This document shows, piece after piece, positions 37,700 to 45,488 of a DNA stretch of 64,000 nt. This DNA is from Devosia sp. A16 (GTDB taxonomy: Bacteria; Pseudomonadota; Alphaproteobacteria; Rhizobiales; Devosiaceae), in the NCBI RefSeq assembly GCF_001402915.1, contig NZ_CP012945.1, forward strand, positions 434,001 through 498,000. The letters are read 5' to 3'. The notes under the pieces are model-generated. The model worked only from the letters and a program-made list of their open reading frames with translations. It did not search any database and was not told the DNA's origin. Numbering within the stretch: the stretch's first letter is position 1; every line of letters starts with the position of its first letter. Made by a program: the position numbers and the translations under genes.

Positions 37700-38461
37700 T
37701 CATATCAGCGGGCGCCTGCCCTCCCCCAGCCCGCTCCACCCGGCAACCTCGGCGAGCGCATCGGCATCCAGCACCTCGCAGGCCCGGTCGTGCCAGCGGA
37801 TCAGCTGCTTTGACGCGAGCTTGCGCAGCGTCTTGTTGGTGTGGACGATCGACAGGCCGAGCGTATCGGCGACATGCTGCTGCGTGATCGGGATCAGTTG
37901 CCGCGGGCCTTTGACCTGCCCCACCTGCTGCGCCCGCTGGTAGAGGAAAGCGATCAGGTAGGCGGCGCGCTCCATGGCGCTGCGGCGGCCCACGCTCAGA
38001 AGGTTCTCGTCGAGCATGCGCTCCTCGCGCGAGGCGAGCCAGGTCACATCGAAGGCAAGGCCGGGATGGTTCTCGAACAGCCTTGGCAGGTTGTCGCGCT
38101 GGAACACGCACAGCACCACCGGCGAAAGCGATTCCACCGAGTGCTCCATCTCGCCGATCACCGAGCCCTGCAGCCCCACCAGGTCGCCGGGCAACAGGTA
38201 GTTGAGAATCTGGCGCCGCCCGTCTTCCAGCGTCTTGAAGCGGAACGCCCAGCCTGACAGCAGGGTGAACAGCTGCGCGCTGTGGGCCCCCTCGGCAAGG
38301 ATCATCGAGGCGGGCTCGCTCACCAGCTCACCCCGCTTGAAACCGGAGACGAATTTCAGCTCCTCCGCGGTGAAATCGCGGAAATGCGTGTTGGCACGCA
38401 GTGGGCACGCCTCGCAGGGAACGCGACGGGCAGTCGAAGTAGGGGCCAAGGTTTCACTCAC
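37700..38461 (-). CDS. Crp/Fnr-family transcriptional regulator
   Basis: About 253 residues from a GTG at 38461; the start is uncertain because the frame stays open 25 codons further. An N-terminal segment CEACPLR precedes the cyclic-nucleotide-type beta barrel (GWAFRFKTLEDGRRQILNYLLPGDLVGLQ). The C-terminal helix-turn-helix reads ITQQHVADTLGLSIVHTNKTLRKL. One C-x-x-C pair and one later Cys (VVLCVF) are present, fewer than in oxygen-sensing Fnr. Related rhizobial proteins without a full Fe-S site are common. It lies divergent from the receiver-domain gene. Confidence 0.82.
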   Translation of the reverse strand: MSETLAPTSTARRVPCEACPLRANTHFRDFTAEELKFVSGFKRGELVSEPASMILAEGAHSAQLFTLLSGWAFRFKTLEDGRRQILNYLLPGDLVGLQGSVIGEMEHSVESLSPVVLCVFQRDNLPRLFENHPGLAFDVTWLASREERMLDENLLSVGRRSAMERAAYLIAFLYQRAQQVGQVKGPRQLIPITQQHVADTLGLSIVHTNKTLRKLASKQLIRWHDRACEVLDADALAEVAGWSGLGEGRRPLI

Positions 38462-38536
38462 CGGCAGGGTCCCGCGCACAATGTCGCATGATCGGCCGAA
38501 TGCAACTGGTAACTGGCGGCCCGTCGCACCGCGCAC

Positions 38537-38983
38537 ATGTCTTTGTTAAATGATCTTCCGATCCCGACGCCGGACGATGTCCGCCACTGCCACAGCGTCA
38601 TGGACATCGTATCAATGCACGGCCTGCATATCCTCCTGGTTGAGGAGGAGTACCTCATTGCCGCCGACATGGAGCAGACGCTTCGTGCCGCCGGTGCGTC
38701 CGAGGTCACCATCGTGGCCAACAGCGCCAGCACTGCCTCCCTCGATTTCTCGGATTTCCAGCTGGCGATCATCGAAGCCAAGTTCGGCAGCGCCGCTGCG
38801 GTTGCCCTGAACGACCGGCTGCGTGCGGCGGGGGTAGCCGTGGTGGTAACCTCGGCCGACCACGCGGTGCAGGCGCTGTTCACCGATGCAACCCCCCTCT
38901 ACAAGCCTTTCGACGCCCCCGCCCTGCTTGCCGCATGCGAGGCGGCCCGGCGCCGCGACCCCAGCTTGACTGAGCGCGCCTAG
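38537..38983 (+). CDS. Stand-alone receiver-like protein with Glu at the phospho-acceptor site
   Basis: A 148-residue protein with one receiver-like domain (residues 30-140). The acidic pair is EE at 36-37 (LLVEEEYLIA), the Thr is at 105 (VVVTSADHA) and the Lys at 123 (LYKPFDAP). The strand-3 position that normally holds the phosphorylated Asp is Glu80 (LAIIEAKFG). Such a domain cannot be phosphorylated normally and might mimic the active state. The start is unclear; a second ATG at 38600 would give a tighter receiver. It sits in the general-stress island near PhyR and the HisKA_2 kinase. Confidence 0.75.
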   Translation: MSLLNDLPIPTPDDVRHCHSVMDIVSMHGLHILLVEEEYLIAADMEQTLRAAGASEVTIVANSASTASLDFSDFQLAIIEAKFGSAAAVALNDRLRAAGVAVVVTSADHAVQALFTDATPLYKPFDAPALLAACEAARRRDPSLTERA

Positions 38984-39000
38984 CGCGCAGCCGGACCACT

Positions 39001-39031
39001 GGAAAGGCGCGAACGGGTGTCGCGCCTTTCC
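39001..39031. terminator. Hairpin between convergent receiver and ecfG genes
   Basis: Perfect 12-bp stem GGAAAGGCGCGA / TCGCGCCTTTCC with a 7-base loop, between two convergent stop codons. It has a short pyrimidine tail on the plus strand and may serve both directions. Confidence 0.75.
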
Positions 39032-39071
39032 TCTCGAAGTTCTGGCATACTTCCTCAGGAAGTCGCCGCTA

Positions 39072-39632
39072 TCAGGTGAAACGCGGGACGGTCGTGACTT
39101 GCGCCGACACCGCATCGGGCCCGTAATCGCCCTCTCCCGTCACCGCCAGCAATTCCTGCAGCTTGCTGCGGGCGCGGCTGACGCGGCTCTTCATGGTGCC
39201 GACGGCGCATTTGCAGATTTCGGCCGCCTCCTCGTAGGAAAAACCAGAAGCGCCGATCAGGATGATGGCTTCGCGCTGGTCGTCGGGCAGCTTGTCGAGC
39301 GCCGCCTTGAAGTCGCCCAGGTCCATGATCCCGTATTGCGAAGGATGCACCGCCATGCGCTCGGTGAAGGCGCCGTCGGTGTCCTGCACCTCGCGACCGC
39401 GCTTGCGCATCTGGCTGTAGAATTCGTTGCGGAGGATCGTGAACAGCCAGGCCTTCATGTTGGTGCCCATCTCGAAGCTTTCCTGCTTCGCCCAGGCCTT
39501 CATGACGGTATCCTGCACCAGATCGTCCGCCTTATCGTGGCGGCCCGACAGCGACACGGCAAAGGCCCTGAGGCTGGGCAGAGTGGACAGCAGTTCGCGC
39601 TTGAAGCTCGGCTTCTCGGCTTGCATGGGCAT
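39072..39632 (-). CDS. ecfG: General-stress ECF sigma factor EcfG
   Basis: A 186-residue ECF15-type sigma factor. Region 2 contains RHDKADDLVQDTVMKAWAKQESF and region 4 has LPDDQREAIILIGASGFSYEEAAEICKCAVGTMKSRVSRARSKL. EcfG directs RNA polymerase to GGAAC-N16/17-CGTT promoters, several of which occur in this window. Its ATG overlaps the nepR stop (TAATG), so sigma factor and anti-sigma factor are made in a coupled ratio. The C-terminal tail (VSAQVTTVPRFT) is slightly longer than in minimal ECFs. Confidence 0.94.
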   Translation of the reverse strand: MPMQAEKPSFKRELLSTLPSLRAFAVSLSGRHDKADDLVQDTVMKAWAKQESFEMGTNMKAWLFTILRNEFYSQMRKRGREVQDTDGAFTERMAVHPSQYGIMDLGDFKAALDKLPDDQREAIILIGASGFSYEEAAEICKCAVGTMKSRVSRARSKLQELLAVTGEGDYGPDAVSAQVTTVPRFT

Positions 39633-39844
39633 TACTCGCCCTTCGCGGTTTTGGACTGCTTGCTCTGTGTTTCCACCGCATCGAGCTGCTCGAGCAGATC
39701 GATGAGACGGGATGGAATTTCTTCGCTTTGTACGGCTCCATAAAGCGCCCGCAGCTTGTTGCCGATGTCGGAGTTCGGCCCCAGTCCATCGTCGCGACGC
39801 CGCCGCACCATGCCCAGATCATTCATTGTTGTTTTGTCTCGCAT
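39632..39844 (-). CDS. nepR: Anti-sigma factor NepR
   Basis: A 70-residue protein. The conserved NepR core IGNKLRALYGAVQSEEIPSRLIDLLEQLD fills the C-terminal half, preceded by a disordered basic segment (MVRRRRDDGLGPN). NepR holds EcfG inactive until phosphorylated PhyR captures it. The ATG at 39844 with GAAGGG just upstream is chosen over an in-frame ATG at 39880 because the shorter form fits the family length. It is first in the nepR-ecfG operon and divergent from phyR. Confidence 0.92.
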   Translation of the reverse strand: MRDKTTMNDLGMVRRRRDDGLGPNSDIGNKLRALYGAVQSEEIPSRLIDLLEQLDAVETQSKQSKTAKGE

Positions 39845-39900
39845 AAACCCTTCGCCCCACAGCAGGATCTGACGCCCCATACTCCAGCCGCGGCAAGCTA

Positions 39901-39925
39901 AATGCGCCGCGACAAAAAAAGTTCC
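39901..39925 (-). promoter_or_regulatory. Near-consensus EcfG promoter of nepR-ecfG
   Basis: On the minus strand GGAAC (39925-39921), 16-bp spacer, then CATT (39904-39901), one base off the CGTT consensus. It lies 57 bp before the nepR ATG. Autoregulation of nepR-ecfG is known in related bacteria. Confidence 0.6.
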
Positions 39926-39934
39926 AGCCCCTGC

Positions 39935-39959
39935 GGAACCAAGTTTTCTGCATGCCGTT
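39935..39959 (+). promoter_or_regulatory. EcfG-type promoter of phyR
   Basis: GGAAC (39935-39939), 16-bp spacer, CGTT (39956-39959), 46 bp before the phyR ATG. It is an exact consensus match and implies that the anti-anti-sigma factor is induced by its own output. Confidence 0.9.
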
Positions 39960-40004
39960 CTCTTCCATGGTAAGCTCTAAAAGCGTCACGGGAGTAGAAA
40001 TTCA

Positions 40005-40799
40005 ATGTCGCTATCCACGCGGATCGCACCGCATCTTCCCTATCTGCGTCGGTTCTCGCGCGCGGTCACCGGCTCGCAAACGTCGGGTGATGCCTATGTG
40101 GCCGCCACGCTTGAGGCCCTGATCGCCGATCTCAGCATCTTCCCCGAAGCGAGCAGCGACCGCATCGCGCTCTATCGGCTCTATTCGGCGCTGTTCTCCA
40201 GTTCGGCGATCCGCGTGCCCGAACCGACCTCGACCTTCCCTTGGGAGTCCCGGGCGGCGGCCAACCTCGCCAACCTCGCACCGCGCCCCCGCCAGGCCTT
40301 CCTGCTGGTCGCAGTGGAAGGCTTCAGCCATGACGAGGCCGCCGAAATCCTCGACGTGTCGGCAGGGGAATTTGCCGACCTGCTGGCTCAGGCCTCGGCA
40401 GAAATCTCTCGCCAGGTGGCGACCGACATCCTCATCATCGAGGATGAACCGCTGATCGCCATGGATATCGAGCAGATGGTCGAAGGCCTGGGACACCGTG
40501 TGGTCGGCATCGCCCGCACCCACAAGGAGGCGGTGGCTCTCTACCACAAGACCCAGCCCCGGATGATCCTTGCCGATATCCAGCTGGCTGACGGTTCTTC
40601 GGGCATCGATGCAGTCAACGATATCCTGCACGCGCACCCGATCCCGGTGATCTTCATCACCGCGTTCCCCGAGCGCCTGCTGACCGGCGAACGGCCGGAG
40701 CCGACCTTCCTCGTCACCAAGCCGTTCAACCCCGACATGGTGCGGGCGCTGATCAGCCAGGCACTGTTCTTCGACGAAGGCTCGCGCGCCGCTGCCTGA
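40005..40799 (+). CDS. phyR: General-stress response regulator PhyR
   Basis: A 264-residue protein with an N-terminal EcfG-like domain (residues 1-138; [33 protein letters not shown] resembles sigma region 4) and a C-terminal receiver (140-260). Phospho-acceptor Asp191 lies in [11 protein letters not shown], with acidic residues EDE at 146-148 and Lys in LVTKPFNPD. On phosphorylation the sigma-like domain binds NepR and frees EcfG. It is divergent from nepR-ecfG, the classical alphaproteobacterial arrangement, and has its own EcfG promoter. Confidence 0.95.
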   Translation: MSLSTRIAPHLPYLRRFSRAVTGSQTSGDAYVAATLEALIADLSIFPEASSDRIALYRLYSALFSSSAIRVPEPTSTFPWESRAAANLANLAPRPRQAFLLVAVEGFSHDEAAEILDVSAGEFADLLAQASAEISRQVATDILIIEDEPLIAMDIEQMVEGLGHRVVGIARTHKEAVALYHKTQPRMILADIQLADGSSGIDAVNDILHAHPIPVIFITAFPERLLTGERPEPTFLVTKPFNPDMVRALISQALFFDEGSRAAA

Positions 40800-40822
40800 A
40801 TTCCGGACGCCCTCCGGATCTT

Positions 40823-40851
40823 GAGCCGGGCTCCTGCCCGGCTCTTTTTTT
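40823..40851 (+). terminator. Rho-independent terminator of phyR
   Basis: Stem GAGCCGGGC / GCCCGGCTC (40823-40831, 40836-40844) with a 4-base loop and a seven-T run. Confidence 0.92.
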
Positions 40852-40855
40852 GACC

Positions 40856-40880
40856 GGAACCGGAGGCGCGGCAGCCCGTT
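40856..40880 (+). promoter_or_regulatory. EcfG-type general-stress promoter
   Basis: GGAAC (40856-40860), 16-bp spacer, CGTT (40877-40880), 27 bp before the DUF1328 ATG and directly after the phyR terminator. Confidence 0.9.
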
Positions 40881-40906
40881 ACTCCCCCAGCAAAGGAGTA
40901 ACGAGA

Positions 40907-41074
40907 ATGCTGCAATATGCTCTGCTCTTCCTCGTCATCGCGCTGGTTGCCGGCGTGCTCGGCTTTGGCGGTGTCGCCGGGGCTGCCTCGGGCATCGCGC
41001 AGATCCTGTTCTTCCTGTTCCTGGCGTTCCTGGTGATCTCGCTGATCATCAGCCTGTTCCGGCGCGCTTCCTGA
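40907..41074 (+). CDS. DUF1328 (YtjA-type) small membrane protein
   Basis: A 55-residue protein made of two transmembrane helices: [21 protein letters not shown] and [22 protein letters not shown], joined by the conserved GVAGAASG turn and ending RRAS. AAAGGAG precedes the ATG at 40907. Family members are stress-induced in several alphaproteobacteria, consistent with the EcfG promoter immediately upstream. Molecular role unknown. Confidence 0.9.
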   Translation: MLQYALLFLVIALVAGVLGFGGVAGAASGIAQILFFLFLAFLVISLIISLFRRAS

Positions 41075-41134
41075 CGCTTCGGCGGCAGGCGAGAAACTCG
41101 GATCGTCCCAGCCGGGTCCGCGATCCGAGGTGGC

Positions 41135-41173
41135 AGCGGCTCCGCCCGAGTGGGCGGGGCCGCTAGCTTTTTT
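41135..41173 (+). terminator. Rho-independent terminator of the DUF1328 gene
   Basis: Stem AGCGGCTCCGCCC / GGGCGGGGCCGCT (41135-41164, one G-T pair) followed by AGCTTTTTTG. Confidence 0.9.
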
Positions 41174-41260
41174 GCGCTACGGACGTGAAATTGGCGGCAC
41201 CGCTGTCGAATCCGGCCCCCCTGGTTCGATTAGGATGGACTGTAGTCTGAGGAGACAGCC

Positions 41261-41617
41261 ATGACCCAGTACCTCGTCGCCATCCACCTCCCCGATGATT
41301 TCGAACCCAACTCCGACAGTGTTGAGGCGCGTCGCGACATCGCTGACCTCAACCTCGCCATGCAGGCCCAGAATATCGTGGTGTTCGTCGGCGGGCTGGG
41401 TCGTGTCAGCGAGGCCAGGTCGGTCCGCCGCAAGCCCGATGGCGGCCTTTTGGTCACCGACGGCCCCTATATCGAGAGCAAGGAGCATCTCGGCGGCTTC
41501 TGGGTGCTGGAGCTGCCGGATATGGATGCGGCGCTCGACTGGGGCAAACGCGCCGCCATCGCCTGCCGTGCCCCGGTGGAAGTGCGGGCTTTCGGCACGC
41601 TCGAGGACAAAAACTGA
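41261..41617 (+). CDS. YCII-related (DGPF) domain protein
   Basis: A 118-residue ferredoxin-like-fold protein. The DGPF-type motif reads LLVTDGPYIESKEHLGGFWVLELPD, and the dimerisation strand ends with VEVRAFG. Family members often accompany ECF sigma factors and may be small enzymes or ligand binders; the function is unknown. GAGGAGACAGCC precedes the ATG. It is a single gene in the stress island, without an EcfG promoter that I could find. Confidence 0.85.
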   Translation: MTQYLVAIHLPDDFEPNSDSVEARRDIADLNLAMQAQNIVVFVGGLGRVSEARSVRRKPDGGLLVTDGPYIESKEHLGGFWVLELPDMDAALDWGKRAAIACRAPVEVRAFGTLEDKN

Positions 41618-41645
41618 GGCGCTGAGGTCGTACCGGCCGCGCCAC

Positions 41646-41675
41646 CTCGCCCCCCTCTCCCCAGTGGGGAGAGGG
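41646..41675. repeat. Half copy of palindromic family B
   Basis: CTCGCCCCCCTCTCCCCAGTGGGGAGAGGGG is a single hairpin arm between convergent genes. Confidence 0.6.
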
Positions 41676-41709
41676 GACGCACTTGGCGTCCGCACAGCCC
41701 CAAATAGAA

Positions 41710-41729
41710 AGCCCCGCCGTAGCGGGGCT
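41710..41729 (-). terminator. Terminator of the csbD gene
   Basis: Stem AGCCCCGC / GCGGGGCT with loop CGTA; on the minus strand it is followed by TTCTATTTG. It lies 25 bp after the csbD stop. Confidence 0.82.
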
Positions 41730-41754
41730 CAGTCTCTTGGCTATTGGGGTGCGC

Positions 41755-41955
41755 CTAGTTCAGGCGGCCGAACCAATCGTCGACTTCCTTCTCGGCGACT
41801 TCCTGGGCCTTGCCGTAGCGCTCCTGGATCTTGCCGCTGAGCTGCTTGCGGTTGCCCTTGATGATGTCGAGGTCGTTGTCGGTCAGCTTGCCCCACTGGG
41901 TCTGGACCTTGCCCTTGAACTGCTCCCAGTTGCCTTCAACCTGGTTCCAATTCAT
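41755..41955 (-). CDS. CsbD-family stress protein
   Basis: A 66-residue hydrophilic protein with the family signature MNWNQVEGNWEQFKGKVQTQWGKLTDNDL and a helical C-terminus (QERYGKAQEVAEKEVDDWFGRLN). CsbD-like proteins are abundant general-stress proteins of unknown function. The ATG at 41955 follows AAGGAGA; an earlier in-frame start is not needed. An EcfG promoter with a 17-bp spacer lies upstream. Confidence 0.92.
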   Translation of the reverse strand: MNWNQVEGNWEQFKGKVQTQWGKLTDNDLDIIKGNRKQLSGKIQERYGKAQEVAEKEVDDWFGRLN

Positions 41956-42009
41956 CTGCAATCTCCTTCTCTGCTGATTTGCCGCCGCTATGGCGGCTGG
42001 TACAGGACT

Positions 42010-42035
42010 AACGCCTCGCCTCCGGCGCGGGTTCC
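42010..42035 (-). promoter_or_regulatory. EcfG-type promoter of csbD
   Basis: On the minus strand GGAAC (42035-42031), 17-bp spacer, CGTT (42013-42010), 55 bp before the csbD ATG. Confidence 0.82.
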
Positions 42036-42080
42036 GCAAAGCTCTTGCCAGCCGCCGCGGCATTGGCTTTGGTGCAGCCG

Positions 42081-42863
42081 ATGCAGAACCCCCTTGCCCA
42101 GCCGGTCGTCGAAATCGCCGACCTCCATAAATCCTACGGCCCGCTCGAAGTGCTGAAGGGCGTGTCGCTCACTGCCCGCCAGGGCGAGGTAGTGGCGCTG
42201 ATCGGCTCTTCCGGCTCCGGCAAATCCACCCTGCTGCGCTGCATCAACATGCTTGAAGTGCCCGAGGCCGGCACCGTCAGGGTCAGCGGCGAAGAGATCG
42301 CGCTCACCGGCAAGCCGCCGCATCGCAAGCCTGCCGACGAACAGCAGATTCGCCGCATCCGGTCCGAACTCGGCATGGTGTTCCAGTCGTTCAACCTGTG
42401 GAGCCACATGACCATCCTCGGCAACGTCATGGAGGCGCCGCTCAGGGTGCAGAAGCGCGCCCATGCCGAAGTCGAGGCCGAGGCGCTCGAAATGCTGGCC
42501 AAGGTCGGTATCCGCGACAAGGCGGCGAACTATCCCAGCCAGCTCTCCGGCGGCCAGCAGCAGCGCGCCGCCATCGCCCGGGCGCTCTGCATCAACCCCA
42601 AGGTCATGCTGTTCGACGAGCCGACTTCGGCACTCGATCCGGAGCTGGAGGTCGAGGTGCTCCGGGTAATCAAGCTCCTGGCCGACGAGGGCCGCACCAT
42701 GATCCTTGTCACCCACGACATGCAGTTCGCCAAGACCATCGCCGACCGCGTCATCTTCCTCCACCAGGGCCGCATCGAGGAAGAAGGCACCGCCGCCGAA
42801 GTGTTCGGCGCCACCCGCTCGCCCCGCCTCAAGCAGTTCCTCAGCGCTGCCGGGCATGGGTGA
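42081..42863 (+). CDS. Polar amino-acid-type ABC transporter ATPase (HisP/OccP-like)
   Basis: A 260-residue ATPase with Walker A GSSGSGKST, signature LSGGQQQRAAIARAL, Walker B VMLFDEPTSALD and switch His in VTHDMQFAK. The insertion GKPPHRKPADEQQIRRIRSELGMVFQSFNLWSHM is typical of HisP-type ATPases for basic amino acids and opines. It is the first gene of an importer; the binding protein gene follows after a palindrome, then two permeases and a hydrolase. Confidence 0.92.
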   Translation: MQNPLAQPVVEIADLHKSYGPLEVLKGVSLTARQGEVVALIGSSGSGKSTLLRCINMLEVPEAGTVRVSGEEIALTGKPPHRKPADEQQIRRIRSELGMVFQSFNLWSHMTILGNVMEAPLRVQKRAHAEVEAEALEMLAKVGIRDKAANYPSQLSGGQQQRAAIARALCINPKVMLFDEPTSALDPELEVEVLRVIKLLADEGRTMILVTHDMQFAKTIADRVIFLHQGRIEEEGTAAEVFGATRSPRLKQFLSAAGHG

Positions 42864-42884
42864 GGGCAACACCGGCCTCTCCGT

Positions 42885-42913
42885 GATCCTCCCCCGCGTG
42901 GCGGGGGAGGATC
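42885..42913. repeat. Perfect palindrome family D, copy 1
   Basis: GATCCTCCCCCGC / GCGGGGGAGGATC with loop GTG, 22 bp after the ATPase stop. The element and its flanks recur almost unchanged at 49455. Confidence 0.88.
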
Positions 42914-43069
42914 CCGCACCTCGCAACAATTCGCAAACGATTGACCGAACGGTAAAAACCGCTAGCGTTGCCGTTCAGGCGCCGCCTCGCTGGGCGGCCC
43001 AAACCAGTGTGCCGGTGGTGGGACCGGCCTTCAACGCCGGCCAAGACCGGCGGCACGTTAGGAGAGATC

Positions 43070-43831
43070 ATGCACAAGCTCATTCTCGCGGCAGCCGCTG
43101 CCGCCATCGCGATGCTCGCGACCGGCGCCAACGCCCAGGCCATCCGCATCGCCACCGAGGGCGCCTATGCGCCGTGGAACTTCCTCGATGAGGCTGGCAA
43201 GCCCGCCGGGCTCGACGTCGATGTCGGCACCGAAGCCTGCAAGCGCGCCGCGCTCGATTGCACCTTCCAGGTCAACGCCTGGGATTCGATCATCCCCAAC
43301 CTCGTGGCCGGCAACTATGACGTGATCATCGCCGGCATGTCGGTTACCGACGAGCGCAAGGCCTCGATCGACTTCACCGACGAGTATTTCCCGCCCGACC
43401 CGGCCCGCTACATGGTTCGCGCCGGCACCGTGCTCGATTTCGACAACCTTAGCGGCAAGAATATCGGCGTGCAGGGCGGCACCATCCATGCGGCCTATGC
43501 CACCGAGCATTTCGGCGCCAACAACACGGTGAAGTCGTTCGACAATGCCGACCAGGCGCTGGCCGATCTCAATGCCGGCAATGTCGACGTGATCCTCGCT
43601 GACGGCAACTACATCACCGAGGTGGTGGCCGGCTCGGGCGGTGCGCTCGAGAAGGTCGGGCCGGAACTGGCGATCGGCGGCGGCGTCGCCATGGGTCTAA
43701 GGAAGGCCGATGACGAGCTGGAAGGCAAGCTCAACGCCGCGCTGGCCGAGATGAAGAAGGACGGCACGCTCGACGCACTGATCATCAAGTGGTTCCCGGA
43801 CAAGAAGGGCCCGATCTACGCCGGCGGCTGA
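43070..43831 (+). CDS. Polar amino-acid-type periplasmic binding protein (SBP family 3)
   Basis: A 253-residue protein with a signal peptide (residues 1-22, cleavage after ANA). The mature part begins QAIRIATEGAYAPWNFLDEAGKPAGLDVDV, the standard family-3 opening, and contains SIIPNLVAGNYDVIIAGMSVTDERKASIDFT, a ligand-site segment of lysine/arginine/opine-binding proteins. The ATG at 43070 follows GGAGAG. The specific ligand is not readable. It supplies the permeases encoded immediately downstream. Confidence 0.92.
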   Translation: MHKLILAAAAAAIAMLATGANAQAIRIATEGAYAPWNFLDEAGKPAGLDVDVGTEACKRAALDCTFQVNAWDSIIPNLVAGNYDVIIAGMSVTDERKASIDFTDEYFPPDPARYMVRAGTVLDFDNLSGKNIGVQGGTIHAAYATEHFGANNTVKSFDNADQALADLNAGNVDVILADGNYITEVVAGSGGALEKVGPELAIGGGVAMGLRKADDELEGKLNAALAEMKKDGTLDALIIKWFPDKKGPIYAGG

Positions 43832-43881
43832 GTTCAGACGGGGTGGGCCTCGGCCCGCCCCGCTAACTTCGAGCCCGGGGC

Positions 43882-44736
43882 ATGCTCGATTTCCTGCCGC
43901 AATGGATGAAGGACGGGATCGGCGACGATCTGCTGTTCTGGCTGGGCTATTTCACCAACGGCAAGCACCTGAGCTGGTATGCCAGCGTGCAGTACACGCT
44001 GGCTGCGGCCGTGTTCGGCGCGCTGGTGGCGCTGCTGATGGGGCTCGGCGGCGCAGCCGCGCGCAACTCGCGCTTCCCACCGCTGCGCGCGCTCGGCGCG
44101 CTCTACATCAACATCGTGCGCGGCGTGCCCGACGTGCTGTTCTTCCTGTTCTTTCCGCTGGCCTTCGAGCAGCTGGTCGAATGGATCCGCGCGCAATCGG
44201 TCTGCACGCCTGAATCGCTCGCAGCCAATGCCGGCCGCTGGCCGCCCTGCGAGGCCGCCAACTGGTTTCTCGGCACCCCCGAATACCTGGCGCTGGCCTG
44301 TGTCTCGCTGGGCATCGTCTACGGCGCCTTCGCCGCCAATGTCATCCACGGGGCGATGAACGCGGTACCGCGCGGCCAGCTCGAGGCAGCGCGCGCCTAT
44401 GGCTTCAGTTCCATGCAGGTGCTGTGGCGGTTCCAGATCCGGCAGATGTGGGTCTATGCCCTGCCCGGCCTCTCCAATGTCTGGCTGCTGCTGGTCAAGG
44501 CCACCTCGCTGCTGTCGCTCTTGCAGATCGCCGACATCGTGCTGTGGGCCGATCGGCTCGGCGCGCCCAACTTCACCCGCTCCGCCGGGCTCGTGCATCC
44601 GGATTGGCGCTGGGGCTACTACCTGGTGCTGCTGGTGTTCTACATCCTCGTGACGTTCGTCTCCGAGAAGGCCTTCGCCGCCCTCACCCGCTGGGCCAGC
44701 CGCGGCATGGCGACGGCAGGCGGGGCGGCAGCATGA
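43882..44736 (+). CDS. Polar amino-acid ABC permease (HisQ-like)
   Basis: A 284-residue permease with five or six hydrophobic segments. Family features are YINIVRGVPDVLFFLFFPLAFEQL and the EAA loop GAMNAVPRGQLEAARAYGFSSMQVLWRFQIRQMW. A periplasmic insertion around residues 105-132 (SVCTPESLAANAGRWPPCEAA) has two cysteines that could form a disulfide. Its stop overlaps the next permease ATG. Confidence 0.92.
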   Translation: MLDFLPQWMKDGIGDDLLFWLGYFTNGKHLSWYASVQYTLAAAVFGALVALLMGLGGAAARNSRFPPLRALGALYINIVRGVPDVLFFLFFPLAFEQLVEWIRAQSVCTPESLAANAGRWPPCEAANWFLGTPEYLALACVSLGIVYGAFAANVIHGAMNAVPRGQLEAARAYGFSSMQVLWRFQIRQMWVYALPGLSNVWLLLVKATSLLSLLQIADIVLWADRLGAPNFTRSAGLVHPDWRWGYYLVLLVFYILVTFVSEKAFAALTRWASRGMATAGGAAA

Positions 44737-45476
44737 ACGAGTTTCTCGCTCCCATCCTCAACGATATCGGGCTGATGGCGCGGCCGGCGCTGTTCAACCT
44801 CTATTTCGCCGTGGCCTCGATCCCGCTCGGCTTCCTGTTCGCGATCTTCTTCGCCCTCGGCAAGGCCTCGCCCAACAAGCTGATCTCGGGCTTCTGCCGT
44901 GGCTATATCTACGCCTTTCGCGGCTCGCCCTTCTTCATTCAGCTGTTCATGTTCTACTCGCTGGCGCTGGCCTTCAACCTCAGCCTGTGGAAGCCGCTGG
45001 GCATCGACTGGTTGGTGCTCAACCCTCTGGTGCTGGGCCCGCTGATCCTGACGCTCAACACCGTCGCCTATACCGCCGAAATCTTCTATGGCGCGCTGAT
45101 GACGGTGCCGCGCGGCGAGATCGAGGCGGCCCGCGCCTATGGCATGAGCGGCCTGCAGACCTTCCGCTCGGTGATCTGGCCGCACCTCATCCGCCTCGCC
45201 TGGCCGGCCTATACCAACGAGGTGGTGTTCCTGTTCCACGCCACGGCGCTGATCTACTTCACCCTGCCGGTGATCGGGGACCAGAAGGACCTGATGAACA
45301 TGGCCGGCGAGCTGTTCGAGCGCGACTACAACGCCGTGCTGCATTTCTCGGTGGCGGCGCTGTATTTCCTCGCGATCTCGCTCGCGATCTTCCTGGTGTT
45401 CGGCATAGTCTACCGCCGCCTGACTCGCCACATGCCCGGCGCCAGCAGGGTGCGCTGGAGCTTCAGCCGACTGTGA
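44733..45476 (+). CDS. Polar amino-acid ABC permease (HisM-like)
   Basis: A 247-residue permease starting at the ATG at 44733, coupled to the upstream permease by ATGA. YIYAFRGSPFFIQLFMFYSLAL and the EAA loop GALMTVPRGEIEAARAYGMSGLQTFRSVIWP identify the family. It forms the channel with the HisQ-like permease. Confidence 0.92.
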   Translation: MNEFLAPILNDIGLMARPALFNLYFAVASIPLGFLFAIFFALGKASPNKLISGFCRGYIYAFRGSPFFIQLFMFYSLALAFNLSLWKPLGIDWLVLNPLVLGPLILTLNTVAYTAEIFYGALMTVPRGEIEAARAYGMSGLQTFRSVIWPHLIRLAWPAYTNEVVFLFHATALIYFTLPVIGDQKDLMNMAGELFERDYNAVLHFSVAALYFLAISLAIFLVFGIVYRRLTRHMPGASRVRWSFSRL

Positions 45477-45488
45477 CGAGGTAACCTG

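Noticed and set aside
39845-39880. Longer NepR starting at 39880
   Set aside because: The extra 12 residues are not typical of NepR, and the ATG at 39844 has the better ribosome site.
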